Below, one piece after another: positions 1 through 9,129 of a DNA stretch of 39,680 bases (the first letter of the stretch is position 1; each line of letters opens with the position of its first letter). Position numbers and translations under genes: made by a program. The stretch comes from Sulfurovum sp. (GTDB lineage: Bacteria > Campylobacterota > Campylobacteria > Campylobacterales > Sulfurovaceae), in the NCBI GenBank assembly GCA_020726105.1, contig DYTF01000006.1, positions 1-39,680 of the forward strand, written 5' to 3'. Under the pieces are notes generated by a model. The model did no database searches, was not told where the DNA came from, and worked only from the letters and a program-made list of their open reading frames with translations.

Positions 1-778
1 TAAATACCTCAGTGGGTGCGTCAGTGTAGCCTAGTAACAAGAGATAGTTGATGATCGCATCAGGGATGAAGCCCTGCTCAAACAGCCATTTTACCGTTAA
101 ATTCTCATCGTCACCTACAAGAGCAGGCAGATGGGCATACTCTGTCTCTTCCTCGTAACCCAGTTGCATTTTGATATGTTTTTGTTTCGCTGTATGTATA
201 ATATCCGCCCCAGTGGAGAGTATCATCGTTACACCCATAAGCATATCAGCACAGGCAGAGGCAAAATCTGGTGTGGATGTACCGTCTGCATTCAGTATCA
301 CAAAGCTGTCTATTATATCTGGTGCTATTTCTATCTCACCCCTAATGTCATCATGGAAAACGACAGGTGCATCAGGTTTTTTAATGCGCACAACAAATGC
401 TGTGCTACTGTCTTTAAGTTTGGAAAGTTCTTCTTTGTCTGTTTCAAAACATCTACCGCTGTAGTGTTTGTTTTTAAGTGCTTCATCCCCACAGGTACAG
501 ACAAAGGCTTTATTTTTTTCCAGCAGCCCAATGGCAAGCGTTTGATAAAGGTGCAGTTTTTCACTCTGATGCAGTACGGTGTCATGTGTAAGGGCAAATT
601 TTTCTAAAATCTGCATCATCTCAGTATCTTTACCTTCGATGACTTTTTCTTTGTCCGTATCGTCTATACGCACCATGAAACGCTCTTGTTTTTGTTGCGC
701 AACAAGGTAAGAAAGTATCGCCACGCGTAGGTCATCACTGTGCATATCACCAACTGGCAACGGGGCAAATCGTAACAT
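1..778 (-). CDS. gltX: Glutamyl-tRNA synthetase paralog (GluRS2-like), 3' part outside the window
   Basis: Open frame read manually on the minus strand from ATG at 778-776 (absent from the ORF track because it runs off the edge): MLRFAPLPVGDMHSDDLRVAILSYLVAQQKQERFMVRIDDTDKEKVIEGKDTEMMQIL...FEQGFIPDAIINYLLLLGYTDAPTEVF. Resembles the class I GluRS catalytic domain (RFAPxPxG, VRIxDTDxE, NYLLLLG). Confidence 0.85.
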   Translation of the reverse strand, partial: MLRFAPLPVGDMHSDDLRVAILSYLVAQQKQERFMVRIDDTDKEKVIEGKDTEMMQILEKFALTHDTVLHQSEKLHLYQTLAIGLLEKNKAFVCTCGDEALKNKHYSGRCFETDKEELSKLKDSSTAFVVRIKKPDAPVVFHDDIRGEIEIAPDIIDSFVILNADGTSTPDFASACADMLMGVTMILSTGADIIHTAKQKHIKMQLGYEEETEYAHLPALVGDDENLTVKWLFEQGFIPDAIINYLLLLGYTDAPTEVF

Positions 779-876
779 CTGTCTTACTCCAAAAGTTTTG
801 CATTTATAAGGACGATATTATAGTGGGTTTAGATTAGAAGTATGTTAAGATGTTGTAATTAAAAAAGGAGCACCCA

Positions 877-1425
877 ATGGAAGCAATAAGATATGATAAC
901 CTGCCATCTTATACCTATAGCGACTATCAAGAGTGGGAAGGATCTTGGGAACTCATTGATGGTGTAGCCTATGCCATGGCTCCCGCACCGTATCCAAAGC
1001 ATCAAAAAGTAGTTGCTAAAATTTGGCGAGAACTTGACAAAAACCTAGAGTGCTCCAACAAAAACTGTGAAGTCTTTATCTCACCTGTAGATTGGAAGGT
1101 CAATGAAAGTACGGTAGTCCAACCCGATGTGGCACTTTTTTGTGAAGAGATACAGCAGCAGTACTTTTCCAAAACGCCTCCTTTGGTCGTAGAAGTGCTT
1201 TCAAAAGCAACAGCCCTAAAAGATGTCACTACCAAAATGAGCCTTTATGAACGAGAGGGTGTCCAGTTTTACATCATCGTTGAACCACATAGTGAAATAT
1301 CAGATATCTTTAAGCTTATTGATGGTGTGTACACACTGATGAAAAAAGCCACAAAAGAAGACAGCTATGAATTTATCTTATCAGATGAATGCCGCACCAA
1401 AATAGATTTTTCTACGGTTTTTTAA
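877..1425 (+). CDS. Uma2-family (DUF820) putative endonuclease-fold protein
   Basis: YSDYQEWEGSWELIDGVAYAMAPAPYPKHQKVVAKI...VQPDVALFCEE...PPLVVEVLSKATALKDVTTKMSLYEREGVQFYIIVEP pattern typical of Uma2; RBS aaaaaaggag upstream. Confidence 0.85.
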   Translation: MEAIRYDNLPSYTYSDYQEWEGSWELIDGVAYAMAPAPYPKHQKVVAKIWRELDKNLECSNKNCEVFISPVDWKVNESTVVQPDVALFCEEIQQQYFSKTPPLVVEVLSKATALKDVTTKMSLYEREGVQFYIIVEPHSEISDIFKLIDGVYTLMKKATKEDSYEFILSDECRTKIDFSTVF

Positions 1426-1456
1426 AGAACAAGAAGGTGCATTTTGATTCACTTCA

Positions 1457-1477
1457 AATTCGTTAGAGATACGAATT
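1457..1477. terminator. Hairpin between Uma2 and DHFR-like genes (possible terminator or structured element)
   Basis: AATTCGT-TAGAGAT-ACGAATT, 7-bp perfect stem; flanked further out by GAACAA/TTGTTC. No strong T-tract. Confidence 0.3.
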
Positions 1478-1513
1478 CGCCTTTGTTCTAGTTTGATATT
1501 AAGGAATAAAAAT

Positions 1514-2074
1514 ATGAAATGTTCTGTATATATAGCAACAAGTGCCGATGGTTATATTGCAACACCTGATGGAGGTGTTGACTGGCTTCATACAGCAGGC
1601 AATTTGGAAGCCGATATGGGCACTGAAGATATGGGTTTTCAGTCTTTTATAGACTCCGTAGATTGTATGATTATGGGGCGTAAGTGTATGGAAATGATTT
1701 CTGGCATGAACTTAACCTCTATTCAATGGCCTTATGGCGATATTCGTATTGTTGTGTTAAGTAATACAGTCAAAGAGCCGCCCACCAATCTACGAGGGAA
1801 AGTTGAAATGTACTCAGACAACATTCAAGATTTAATTATAAAGCTTGAGAGTTGTGGACTTACGCATGCGTACATCGATGGCGGTTCAATGATTACATCT
1901 TTTATTAACCTCGAACTTATTAATGAAATGACCATTACAAAAGCCCCCGTACTTCTAGGTGAAGGAATTCCACTTTTTGGAAAAATCAAAAAAAATGTAA
2001 AGCTTGAAAATGCTAAGGCATCAGCATTCCAAAATGATTTTATTCAAGTTAAATATAGTGTGAATTACCTATAA
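1514..2074 (+). CDS. Dihydrofolate reductase family protein (RibD C-terminal-like)
   Basis: MKCSVYIATSADGYIATPDGGVDWLH...MIMGRKCMEMI...AYIDGGSMITSFINLELINEMTITKAPVLLGEGIPLFG; start moved to ATG 1514. Confidence 0.88.
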   Translation: MKCSVYIATSADGYIATPDGGVDWLHTAGNLEADMGTEDMGFQSFIDSVDCMIMGRKCMEMISGMNLTSIQWPYGDIRIVVLSNTVKEPPTNLRGKVEMYSDNIQDLIIKLESCGLTHAYIDGGSMITSFINLELINEMTITKAPVLLGEGIPLFGKIKKNVKLENAKASAFQNDFIQVKYSVNYL

Positions 2075-2146
2075 GCCCCCTCCTACCACCCGATAAGCAC
2101 AAGTTGGATAAAATAACAACACTTTACATCAAAGGGTTAGACAAGC

Positions 2147-4399
2147 ATGAGTGAGCATAAAGATTTTTTACGGACGATTGTTGAGGAGGACTTGGCTTCG
2201 GGTAAGTATGAAGAGGTGGTGACACGATTTCCGCCTGAGCCCAATGGTTTTCCGCACATCGGACACGCTAAGTCTATCTGCATCAATTTTGGTATAGCCA
2301 AAGCGTACGGCGGTCACTGTAACCTGCGTATGGATGACACCAACCCCACAACCGAAGACACCAAATATGTTGAAGCACTTAAAGATGCCGTAGAGTGGCT
2401 TGGCTTTAAGTGGGAAGATGGGGTGCGTTATACCTCTGACTATTTTCCAAAACTCTATGACTATGCCGTGGAGCTCATCAAGATGGGTGAAGCGTATGTG
2501 GACAGCCTAAGTGAAGAAGAGATACGCGAGTACCGTGGCACAGTGACCCAAGCAGGACGACGCAGCAAGTATGCACAGCGTTCCGTGGAAGAAAACCTAG
2601 CACTTTTTGAGCAAATGAAAAATGGTGAGTGCAAAGAAGGTGAGCATGTCTTAAGAGCAAAGATAGACATGGGTGCTGCCAATATGAAACTAAGAGACCC
2701 ACTTTTGTACCGCATCAGACATGCGCATCATTATAGAGCAGGTGATGTGTGGCATGTTTACCCGATGTATGATTTTGCGCATTGTCTCTCTGACTACATT
2801 GAGGGGATTACACACTCCATTTGCACGCTGGAGTTTGAAAATAACCGCGCTATTTATGATTGGGTTTTAGATACGCTTGGACTCACTGCGCACCGCCCGT
2901 ATCAACATGAGTTTGCACGGCTGGGCATCAACTACACCGTGATGAGTAAAAGATTGCTTTTGGAGCTGGTAAAAAGTGGCAAGGTGAGTGGTTGGGATGA
3001 CCCTCGTCTTCCAACCATCGCTGGGTACAGAAGAAGAGGCTACACGCCTGAGTCTATCATCCACTTTTGTGACAGCATTGGTGTAGCCAAAGCAAACTCC
3101 ACGGTTGATGTGGCACAGCTTGAATTTGCCATCAGAGATGACTTAAACACCAAAGTGCCGCGTGTGATGTGTGTGCTTGACCCGCTTAAAGTTACTCTCA
3201 TTAACTACGAGGGCAGTGAAGTGCTTGATGCCTCGTATTATCCTGAAGATGTGCCAAAAGAGGGAAGCAGAGCTTTGCCTTTTTCAAAAGAGCTTTACAT
3301 CGAGCGTGAGGACTTTAGTCTCAATCCTCCTAAAGACTATAACCGTCTGACACTTGAACAACCTGTAAGACTTAGACATGCCTACATCATCACCTGTAAA
3401 GAAGTAGTGAAAGATGCTGAGGGTAACATCGTAGAGATAAAAGCAGAGTACCATGCAGACTCAAAAAGTGGTGTTGATACGAGTGGCATCAAAGTAAAGA
3501 GTGCCATCCAGTGGGTAGATGCGGCTACGGCAAAAATCGTCGAAGTAAGACTCTACGACAGACTCTTTCAAGATGAAGCACCGCAGAGTTTGGAAGATGT
3601 CAATCCTGATTCGCTACACATCATCAAAAATGCCCTCATCGAACCTGCTGTGATCTTAGATAGACCTGATGAGCGCTTTCAGTTTGAAAGACAAGGGTAT
3701 TTTTATGCCGATCCGGTGGACTATACAGACCAAAACCCTGTGTTTAACAAGATAGTAGGACTGAAAGACTCATGGAGTAAGAAGAAAAAAATAGATACCC
3801 CTATACTAAAGCCTCAAGTTAAAAATGAGCAGATAGAGGGTGAGGTGTCAGCGATGAGTGTAGCAGAACAAGCACTATTTGACAGATACACGGGTGAACT
3901 TCAGCTCAACCCTGAAGTAGCCAATACCTTAGCACGCGACGCAAAACTCTCCTCTTTTTATGAAACGGCTTTAGGTGAATGTGACAGTCCAATAGGTTTA
4001 GCCAATATCATAGCCAATGAGGTAGCGAGGGAACTCAAAGAGAAAGAAGTGCGAGAGCTCAAGTTTACACCTATGCAGATAGCACAACTTGTGAAGATGA
4101 TTGAAGATGAGACTATCTCGACCAAGATTGCCAAACAGGTTTTTGAAGAGATGGTACTTTGTGGTGAAGACCCTACGCACATCGTTGAAGCAAAAGGGCT
4201 AGTGCAGATAAGTGACCCCGCCTTCATTTTACCTATCATTGATGAGGTGATGGCTAAAAATCCTGACAATGTGGAGAAATACAGAGCAGGTAACACAAAA
4301 CTTTTTGGTTTTTTTGTAGGACAGGTGCTCAAAGCCACAGAAGGCAAAGCAAATCCGCAGGTTGTCAATGCACTGATTGAAGAAAAGCTAAAACATTAA
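2147..4399 (+). CDS. glnS: Glutaminyl-tRNA synthetase with C-terminal extension resembling GatB/YqeY
   Basis: TRFPPEPNGFPHIGHAKSICINFG (HIGH motif), RMDDTNP, VMSKRLLLELV (KMSK-type). 750 aa, about 190 aa longer than a typical bacterial GlnRS, with tail ...VANTLARDAKLSSFYETALGE...IANEVARELKEKE...FTPMQIAQLVKMIEDETISTKIAKQVFEEM like the YqeY/GatB tail domain. Confidence 0.95.
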   Translation: MSEHKDFLRTIVEEDLASGKYEEVVTRFPPEPNGFPHIGHAKSICINFGIAKAYGGHCNLRMDDTNPTTEDTKYVEALKDAVEWLGFKWEDGVRYTSDYFPKLYDYAVELIKMGEAYVDSLSEEEIREYRGTVTQAGRRSKYAQRSVEENLALFEQMKNGECKEGEHVLRAKIDMGAANMKLRDPLLYRIRHAHHYRAGDVWHVYPMYDFAHCLSDYIEGITHSICTLEFENNRAIYDWVLDTLGLTAHRPYQHEFARLGINYTVMSKRLLLELVKSGKVSGWDDPRLPTIAGYRRRGYTPESIIHFCDSIGVAKANSTVDVAQLEFAIRDDLNTKVPRVMCVLDPLKVTLINYEGSEVLDASYYPEDVPKEGSRALPFSKELYIEREDFSLNPPKDYNRLTLEQPVRLRHAYIITCKEVVKDAEGNIVEIKAEYHADSKSGVDTSGIKVKSAIQWVDAATAKIVEVRLYDRLFQDEAPQSLEDVNPDSLHIIKNALIEPAVILDRPDERFQFERQGYFYADPVDYTDQNPVFNKIVGLKDSWSKKKKIDTPILKPQVKNEQIEGEVSAMSVAEQALFDRYTGELQLNPEVANTLARDAKLSSFYETALGECDSPIGLANIIANEVARELKEKEVRELKFTPMQIAQLVKMIEDETISTKIAKQVFEEMVLCGEDPTHIVEAKGLVQISDPAFILPIIDEVMAKNPDNVEKYRAGNTKLFGFFVGQVLKATEGKANPQVVNALIEEKLKH

Positions 4400-5133
4400 C
4401 CCAAATAATAATGAAGCGTAAATGCCAGATCTTCATCTAGCTCCATATTTGCCTGCATCCATTTGAGATACCTCGCATCTTCTTTGGCTACTTCTGCTAC
4501 TTCTTTTCCTTTGTATTTACCAAATTTAAAGGTTTTTATCATCACGGGTGTTGTGGTTAGTTTCGAGAGTGTCTCCATCGGATTTTCTCCTGCATACTGC
4601 TCTTTTGCTAGCATCACCAGTTTTGAAAGTAGTAGCTTCATCACCATAACATCCCCGATGGCATCATGTGCTTTGATGGTCACACCCAGTTTCTCGGCCT
4701 CTGCTGTCTCGCTCTGGTAAAGTCCTTGTGCATACCGTAGATACTGAAGCCTGTGGCTGGGGCTATCTGGCAGAAGATGTTTGGCACAACGCAAAGTGTC
4801 TATGAGTGTGTAGTGGTTCTCAAACCCTTCTTTTTGTAACATACCCAAGTCAAATGAGATGTTGTGTGCGATGAGATAGTTTTCGCTTTGGTTGTATTCT
4901 TCAATCTTTTGTGCAAAAGTTGTATCTGCAAAAGGTGCTTTATTTGCAAGTAACTCTGGAGTGATGTTGTGCACCTCCATTGCTTCGATGCTTATGGGTA
5001 CAGGTGTGGCACAGAGTTCATTTATGACTTCAATGGTGTTCTTATCATACACTATCATCGCCCCGATTTGGATGATACGGTCACTTTCTTGATTTCCTGT
5101 GGTCTCTGTGTCGAAAAGGATGTAGATTGGCAT
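4396..5133 (-). CDS. DEDDh 3'-5' exonuclease (ExoX/DnaQ-like)
   Basis: MPIYILFDTETTGNQESDRIIQIGAMIVYD...HNISFDLGML...HDAIGDVMVMKLLL; C-terminal FKFGKYKGKEVAEVAKEDARYLKWM module seen in ExoX-type proteins. Start trimmed to ATG 5133. Confidence 0.85.
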   Translation of the reverse strand: MPIYILFDTETTGNQESDRIIQIGAMIVYDKNTIEVINELCATPVPISIEAMEVHNITPELLANKAPFADTTFAQKIEEYNQSENYLIAHNISFDLGMLQKEGFENHYTLIDTLRCAKHLLPDSPSHRLQYLRYAQGLYQSETAEAEKLGVTIKAHDAIGDVMVMKLLLSKLVMLAKEQYAGENPMETLSKLTTTPVMIKTFKFGKYKGKEVAEVAKEDARYLKWMQANMELDEDLAFTLHYYLG

Positions 5134-5245
5134 GCATTTTCCTTGGGCTAAATTGGCGTGATGGTAGCGTATTTTGGTTAAAAAGTACTTTTTCATGCTT
5201 GCAGATGCTATAATACTACCCATATTTATTGAGCAGGAAAAACAG

Positions 5246-6061
5246 ATGACAAAACATTTTACCTCCATCCTTTCCACCGCGTTTGGCAAGTTTGCTTCTA
5301 AGGCATTTACGCCTTCGGTTCAAGGGTTTATCAATACTGCCTATGTCAAACTGATGGGGCTTGATATGAGTGAATTTAGAGAACCAAATAGCTATGAGAC
5401 ACTCAATAAACTCTTTACAAGAGCACTTGAAACCCCAAGAGCGTTACCAAAAGAAGAGGATGTACTCATCAGCGGTGTGGATGCACTCATCACGGATGCA
5501 GGAGTTATAAAAGAAGGTAGAGCCTATCAAATCAAAGGAATGAGCTACGCCATAGAAGCCCTTTTTGGGGAGTATCATCAAGAGGCTGCCTTAAAAGTTG
5601 AAGGGGGTGAGTTTATCAACTTTTATCTCTCACCTAAAGACTATCATCGTTACCATGCGCCCATGAAGCTGAAAGTGAACGCTTTGACTCACATACCAGG
5701 TAAACATTTTCCTGTCAATTTTCCCTTGTTGCGCAATAAAGCCAATCTTTTTATTGAAAATGAAAGAGTGGTGCTGGCGTGCGAAGACGAAAAAGGTAGA
5801 GTGCAAGTTTTAGTACTTGTGGCAGCACTGAATGTTGCGCAGATGATTGTGACTTTTGAAGAACGCGTGCGGACAAATTCTGAGATACGCCAACCTGTGC
5901 ATTATGTGTATGAAAATCTATGGCTAGACCAAGGTGAACTCTTTGGCTGGTTTGAGATGGGTTCTACTGTTTTAACATTTAGCGAAAAAGGAAGCATCTT
6001 TCCTGAAGTTGCTATCAATCAAAAAGTAAAATTTACTGATATTTTGGGTAAAGTACTCTAA
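5246..6061 (+). CDS. psd: Phosphatidylserine decarboxylase
   Basis: FINFYLSPKDYHRYHAPMKLKV...GKHFPVN...ENERVVL...FGWFEMGSTVLTF (GST self-processing motif). Confidence 0.93.
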   Translation: MTKHFTSILSTAFGKFASKAFTPSVQGFINTAYVKLMGLDMSEFREPNSYETLNKLFTRALETPRALPKEEDVLISGVDALITDAGVIKEGRAYQIKGMSYAIEALFGEYHQEAALKVEGGEFINFYLSPKDYHRYHAPMKLKVNALTHIPGKHFPVNFPLLRNKANLFIENERVVLACEDEKGRVQVLVLVAALNVAQMIVTFEERVRTNSEIRQPVHYVYENLWLDQGELFGWFEMGSTVLTFSEKGSIFPEVAINQKVKFTDILGKVL

Positions 6062-6071
6062 AGGAGCGTTC

Positions 6072-6995
6072 ATGCAGATTAAAGAAATAGAAGAATACGC
6101 CGATATACGCGCCAGAGCCAGAGCCTACTTGTGTTATATTATGGGGCGTCATGTCACCGATACGATTCAAGATGGCGACATTCACACCGTGCTTTCAAAA
6201 CTTGAGACGCTCAATGACAGCATCGAAAAAGCTGAAGCCATCTATGCCTTAGATGCGCATGGTGTACAAATCTTACACAATGTATCGAAAAACAAAGCGT
6301 TAGCAGGCGTAGGGCAAGGCGTTGATCGATCCGATAGAGCCTACTTCTACCGCACAGTCAAAGAGCACCGATGTACTTTGACTGAGCCTTATCCTTCAGA
6401 CATCAGTAACACGATGGTGGTCACCTCCTCTTTCCCTATCTATGATGAGCGAGACAATCTTTTGTGTATCATCTGCGTTGATATTTCCATGGCAAATATC
6501 TTGCGTATGGTACATCCTAGTTCGGTAGATTCATACTTTGGTACATTAACCAAGATTGCGTACGCGGCATTTTCTGTTGCTTTGGCGTTGGTTTCTTTGC
6601 TACTTTTTGTCAAAGGGGCAACGGCGTTTTTGCATTTTGGCACTGACCTTAGAGCCATAGACATCAACGAAATGTTCAGAGCTACTATTCTCTTGACCCT
6701 CTCTTTGGCCATTTTCGATTTGGTCAAAGCGATTTTTGAAGAAGAGGTGTTGGGCAAAGAGAAAAAAGAAGGCACAGGGGGCGGACATCAAACGATGATA
6801 CGCTTTTTAGGCTCGATCATCATAGCCCTTTCCATCGAAGCCTTGATGCTGGTTTTCAAATTTGCACTGACTGATCCTGCCCAGCTTTTGTATTCAGTGT
6901 ATCTCATCGGGGCGGTAGCATTGCTTTTGGTGAGTTTGTCGGTTTATGTTAAGTTTAATGCCAACTCAGATACAAAAACCAAAAGGATGAAGTAG
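6072..6995 (+). CDS. PDC/Cache sensor-domain membrane protein
   Basis: N-terminal Cache-like domain (VDRSDRAYFYRTVKEHRCTLTEPYPSDISNTMVVTSSFPIYDERDNLLCIICVDI) followed by several hydrophobic TM segments; no kinase or MCP domain seen. Confidence 0.7.
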   Translation: MQIKEIEEYADIRARARAYLCYIMGRHVTDTIQDGDIHTVLSKLETLNDSIEKAEAIYALDAHGVQILHNVSKNKALAGVGQGVDRSDRAYFYRTVKEHRCTLTEPYPSDISNTMVVTSSFPIYDERDNLLCIICVDISMANILRMVHPSSVDSYFGTLTKIAYAAFSVALALVSLLLFVKGATAFLHFGTDLRAIDINEMFRATILLTLSLAIFDLVKAIFEEEVLGKEKKEGTGGGHQTMIRFLGSIIIALSIEALMLVFKFALTDPAQLLYSVYLIGAVALLLVSLSVYVKFNANSDTKTKRMK

Positions 6996-7618
6996 TGCGT
7001 CAGCCACTCATTATCTTCGACATGGACGGCACTTTGGTCAACTCCTCTATCACCATAGCTAATGCCATTAACCATGTACGAAAAAACCTCGGTTTTGAGC
7101 CGATGGAGCAGGCACACATTTTGCGTTTGGTGAACGACCACAGCATCAACGCTGCGCAAACCTTTTACCATACGAAAGCATTTGAAGCAGACCATGAACG
7201 ATGGTTTTCGGAGTATTACAGTAAAAACCACGCGGATGAACTCGCACTGTACGAAGGCATCGAGCCTTTACTGTGCGCGCTTAAAGAAAAAGGACACACA
7301 CTGGCCGTAGCGACCAATGCGTATCGCATCTCTACTATGGAGTCTTTGACGCATCTTGGTATTCATGACTTTTTTGATGGCATTGTTTGTTATGACGATG
7401 TTCCTCAGGGTAAACCCCATCCCGATATGCTCCATAAACTCCTTAGCGAACTGAAGTATGAAAGCCATGAAGCACTTTTCATAGGTGATGGTCCCCGTGA
7501 TGCACTGGCTAGCCAAAGAGCAGACATAGACTACATCATGGTAGACTGGGGCTTCACCGAACATACCGACGCGGTACAATCGGTGGGTGATTTGCAGAGG
7601 ATACTTTTGGATGTCTAA
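6995..7618 (+). CDS. HAD-family hydrolase (phosphoglycolate phosphatase-like)
   Basis: IIFDMDGTLVNSS...GKPHPDMLHKLL...ALFIGDGPRDALASQRADID; GTG start overlapping the upstream stop. Confidence 0.88.
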   Translation: MRQPLIIFDMDGTLVNSSITIANAINHVRKNLGFEPMEQAHILRLVNDHSINAAQTFYHTKAFEADHERWFSEYYSKNHADELALYEGIEPLLCALKEKGHTLAVATNAYRISTMESLTHLGIHDFFDGIVCYDDVPQGKPHPDMLHKLLSELKYESHEALFIGDGPRDALASQRADIDYIMVDWGFTEHTDAVQSVGDLQRILLDV

Positions 7619-8315
7619 ATCACTGCTTACCGACCTTTTTTCACTCTTGCTTATTGGGCTTTCTTTTGTGTTGCCTGTTGCCTATGATGATATGTTGCTT
7701 TTTACAGGGCTTTTTGCCTTCTCTGGTGCGGTGACCAATCAGCTTGCGATTCACATGCTTTTTGAAAAAGTACCGTTGTTGTATGGCTCGGGAGTCATAG
7801 AAAAAAACTTCGATACCTTTAAACTTTCCATCAAAGAGATGATGATGAAACAGTTTTTTACCAAAGAACAGCTGGAAGCATTTTTTCTTAAAGAAGAGCA
7901 AAAGATAGACCTCGCTCCTTTGGTTGAGGCTACAGATTTTTCACCTGCGTTTGACGCACTATCCAAAACGGTGATGGAGTCTAGGTTTGGTGGTGCTATC
8001 GGCTTATTTGGTGGTGAGAGTGCGTTGGAGGGTTTACGCCAGCCTTTTACTCACAAGCTAAAGTCAGCCGTAAGTGCCATCGTTTCTTCTTTGCCCTTTA
8101 AGACACAGCTAGAACAGCACCTACAAGGTGCGGCTTTGAGTGACGAGATGTTACTCTCCATCGAAACACTCATTACCAAGCGTCTTGAAGAGCTAAGCCC
8201 CAGTATGGTTAAAGCTTTGGTGCAAGAACTCATCAAGGAGCATCTGGGTTGGTTGGTTGTGTGGGGTGGTGTATTTGGCGGTCTGATGGGGCTTTTGTCT
8301 GCTTGTGTGATGTAA
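7611..8315 (+). CDS. DUF445-family membrane protein
   Basis: FAFSGAVTNQLAIHMLFEKVPLLYGSGVIEKNFDTFKLSIKEMMMKQFF resembles DUF445; TM segments at both ends. Confidence 0.7.
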   Translation: MSKSLLTDLFSLLLIGLSFVLPVAYDDMLLFTGLFAFSGAVTNQLAIHMLFEKVPLLYGSGVIEKNFDTFKLSIKEMMMKQFFTKEQLEAFFLKEEQKIDLAPLVEATDFSPAFDALSKTVMESRFGGAIGLFGGESALEGLRQPFTHKLKSAVSAIVSSLPFKTQLEQHLQGAALSDEMLLSIETLITKRLEELSPSMVKALVQELIKEHLGWLVVWGGVFGGLMGLLSACVM

Positions 8316-8358
8316 AACTTTTGGCTATGATGTCACCCAATAACCTATAAGGACTTAC

Positions 8359-9129
8359 ATGGAGACACTCACTTTTATATCGTGGAATGTCAATGGCATC
8401 AGAGCCGTTGACAAAAAAGAAGCACTACGATGGATAGACGAAGAAGCGGTTGATTTTTTGGGATTGCAAGAGATTAAAGCTGAAGCAGAGGAGATACCAG
8501 AGAGTATCTTTGAGAAAAACTATAAGTTTCAAAGCATCAATGCCTCGTCAAACAAAGGACAGTCAGGCGTAGCACTCTTTACAAACACCAAAGGTGAAGC
8601 CTCGTGTTGCGCGCATGTGGACATCTTGGATGAAGGGCGCATCAATGAGTACCATTTTGGCTCTATTGTTTACTTTAATGTCTATTTTCCAAACGGACAA
8701 CGAGATGATGAACGACTAGCGTACAAGATGGCGTTTTATGAGCGTTTTTTGACATACATTTTAGAGTTACGCGCTCAGGGTAAGTCCATCGTCATCTGTG
8801 GTGATGTCAATACCGCCCACCACCCCATAGACCTCGCACGCCCCAAAGCCAATGAAAAAACATCAGGATTTTTGCCTATGGAACGGGCATGGCAAGACAA
8901 GTTGTTGGCATCTGGCTTTATCGATACCTTTAGGCATGTGCATGGAGATGTGCCAGAGCGTTACAGTTGGTGGAGTTACAGAGCAGGGGCCAGAGCTAAA
9001 AATGTAGGTTGGCGCATAGACTACTTCTATGTCTCAGATGACCTCAAAGACAAGATCGTTGATGCAGACATCCTAGACCACATCACAGGAAGCGACCACT
9101 GTCCCGTGAAGTTGGTTTTAGCACTTTAG
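8359..9129 (+). CDS. xth: Exodeoxyribonuclease III
   Basis: FISWNVNGIRAVDKKEALRWIDEEAVDFLGLQEIKAE...CGDVNTAHHPIDLARPKAN...WWSYRAGARAKNVGWRIDYFYVSDDL...SDHCPVKL. Confidence 0.95.
   Translation: METLTFISWNVNGIRAVDKKEALRWIDEEAVDFLGLQEIKAEAEEIPESIFEKNYKFQSINASSNKGQSGVALFTNTKGEASCCAHVDILDEGRINEYHFGSIVYFNVYFPNGQRDDERLAYKMAFYERFLTYILELRAQGKSIVICGDVNTAHHPIDLARPKANEKTSGFLPMERAWQDKLLASGFIDTFRHVHGDVPERYSWWSYRAGARAKNVGWRIDYFYVSDDLKDKIVDADILDHITGSDHCPVKLVLAL

Noticed and set aside
131-607. ORFs on both strands within 1-778 from the ORF track
   Set aside because: They are alternative frames of the minus-strand GluRS paralog, which better explains the region.
877-1425. Uma2-family gene as a homing or defence nuclease
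   Set aside because: The family is widespread as isolated copies with no proven activity, and there are no partner genes here.
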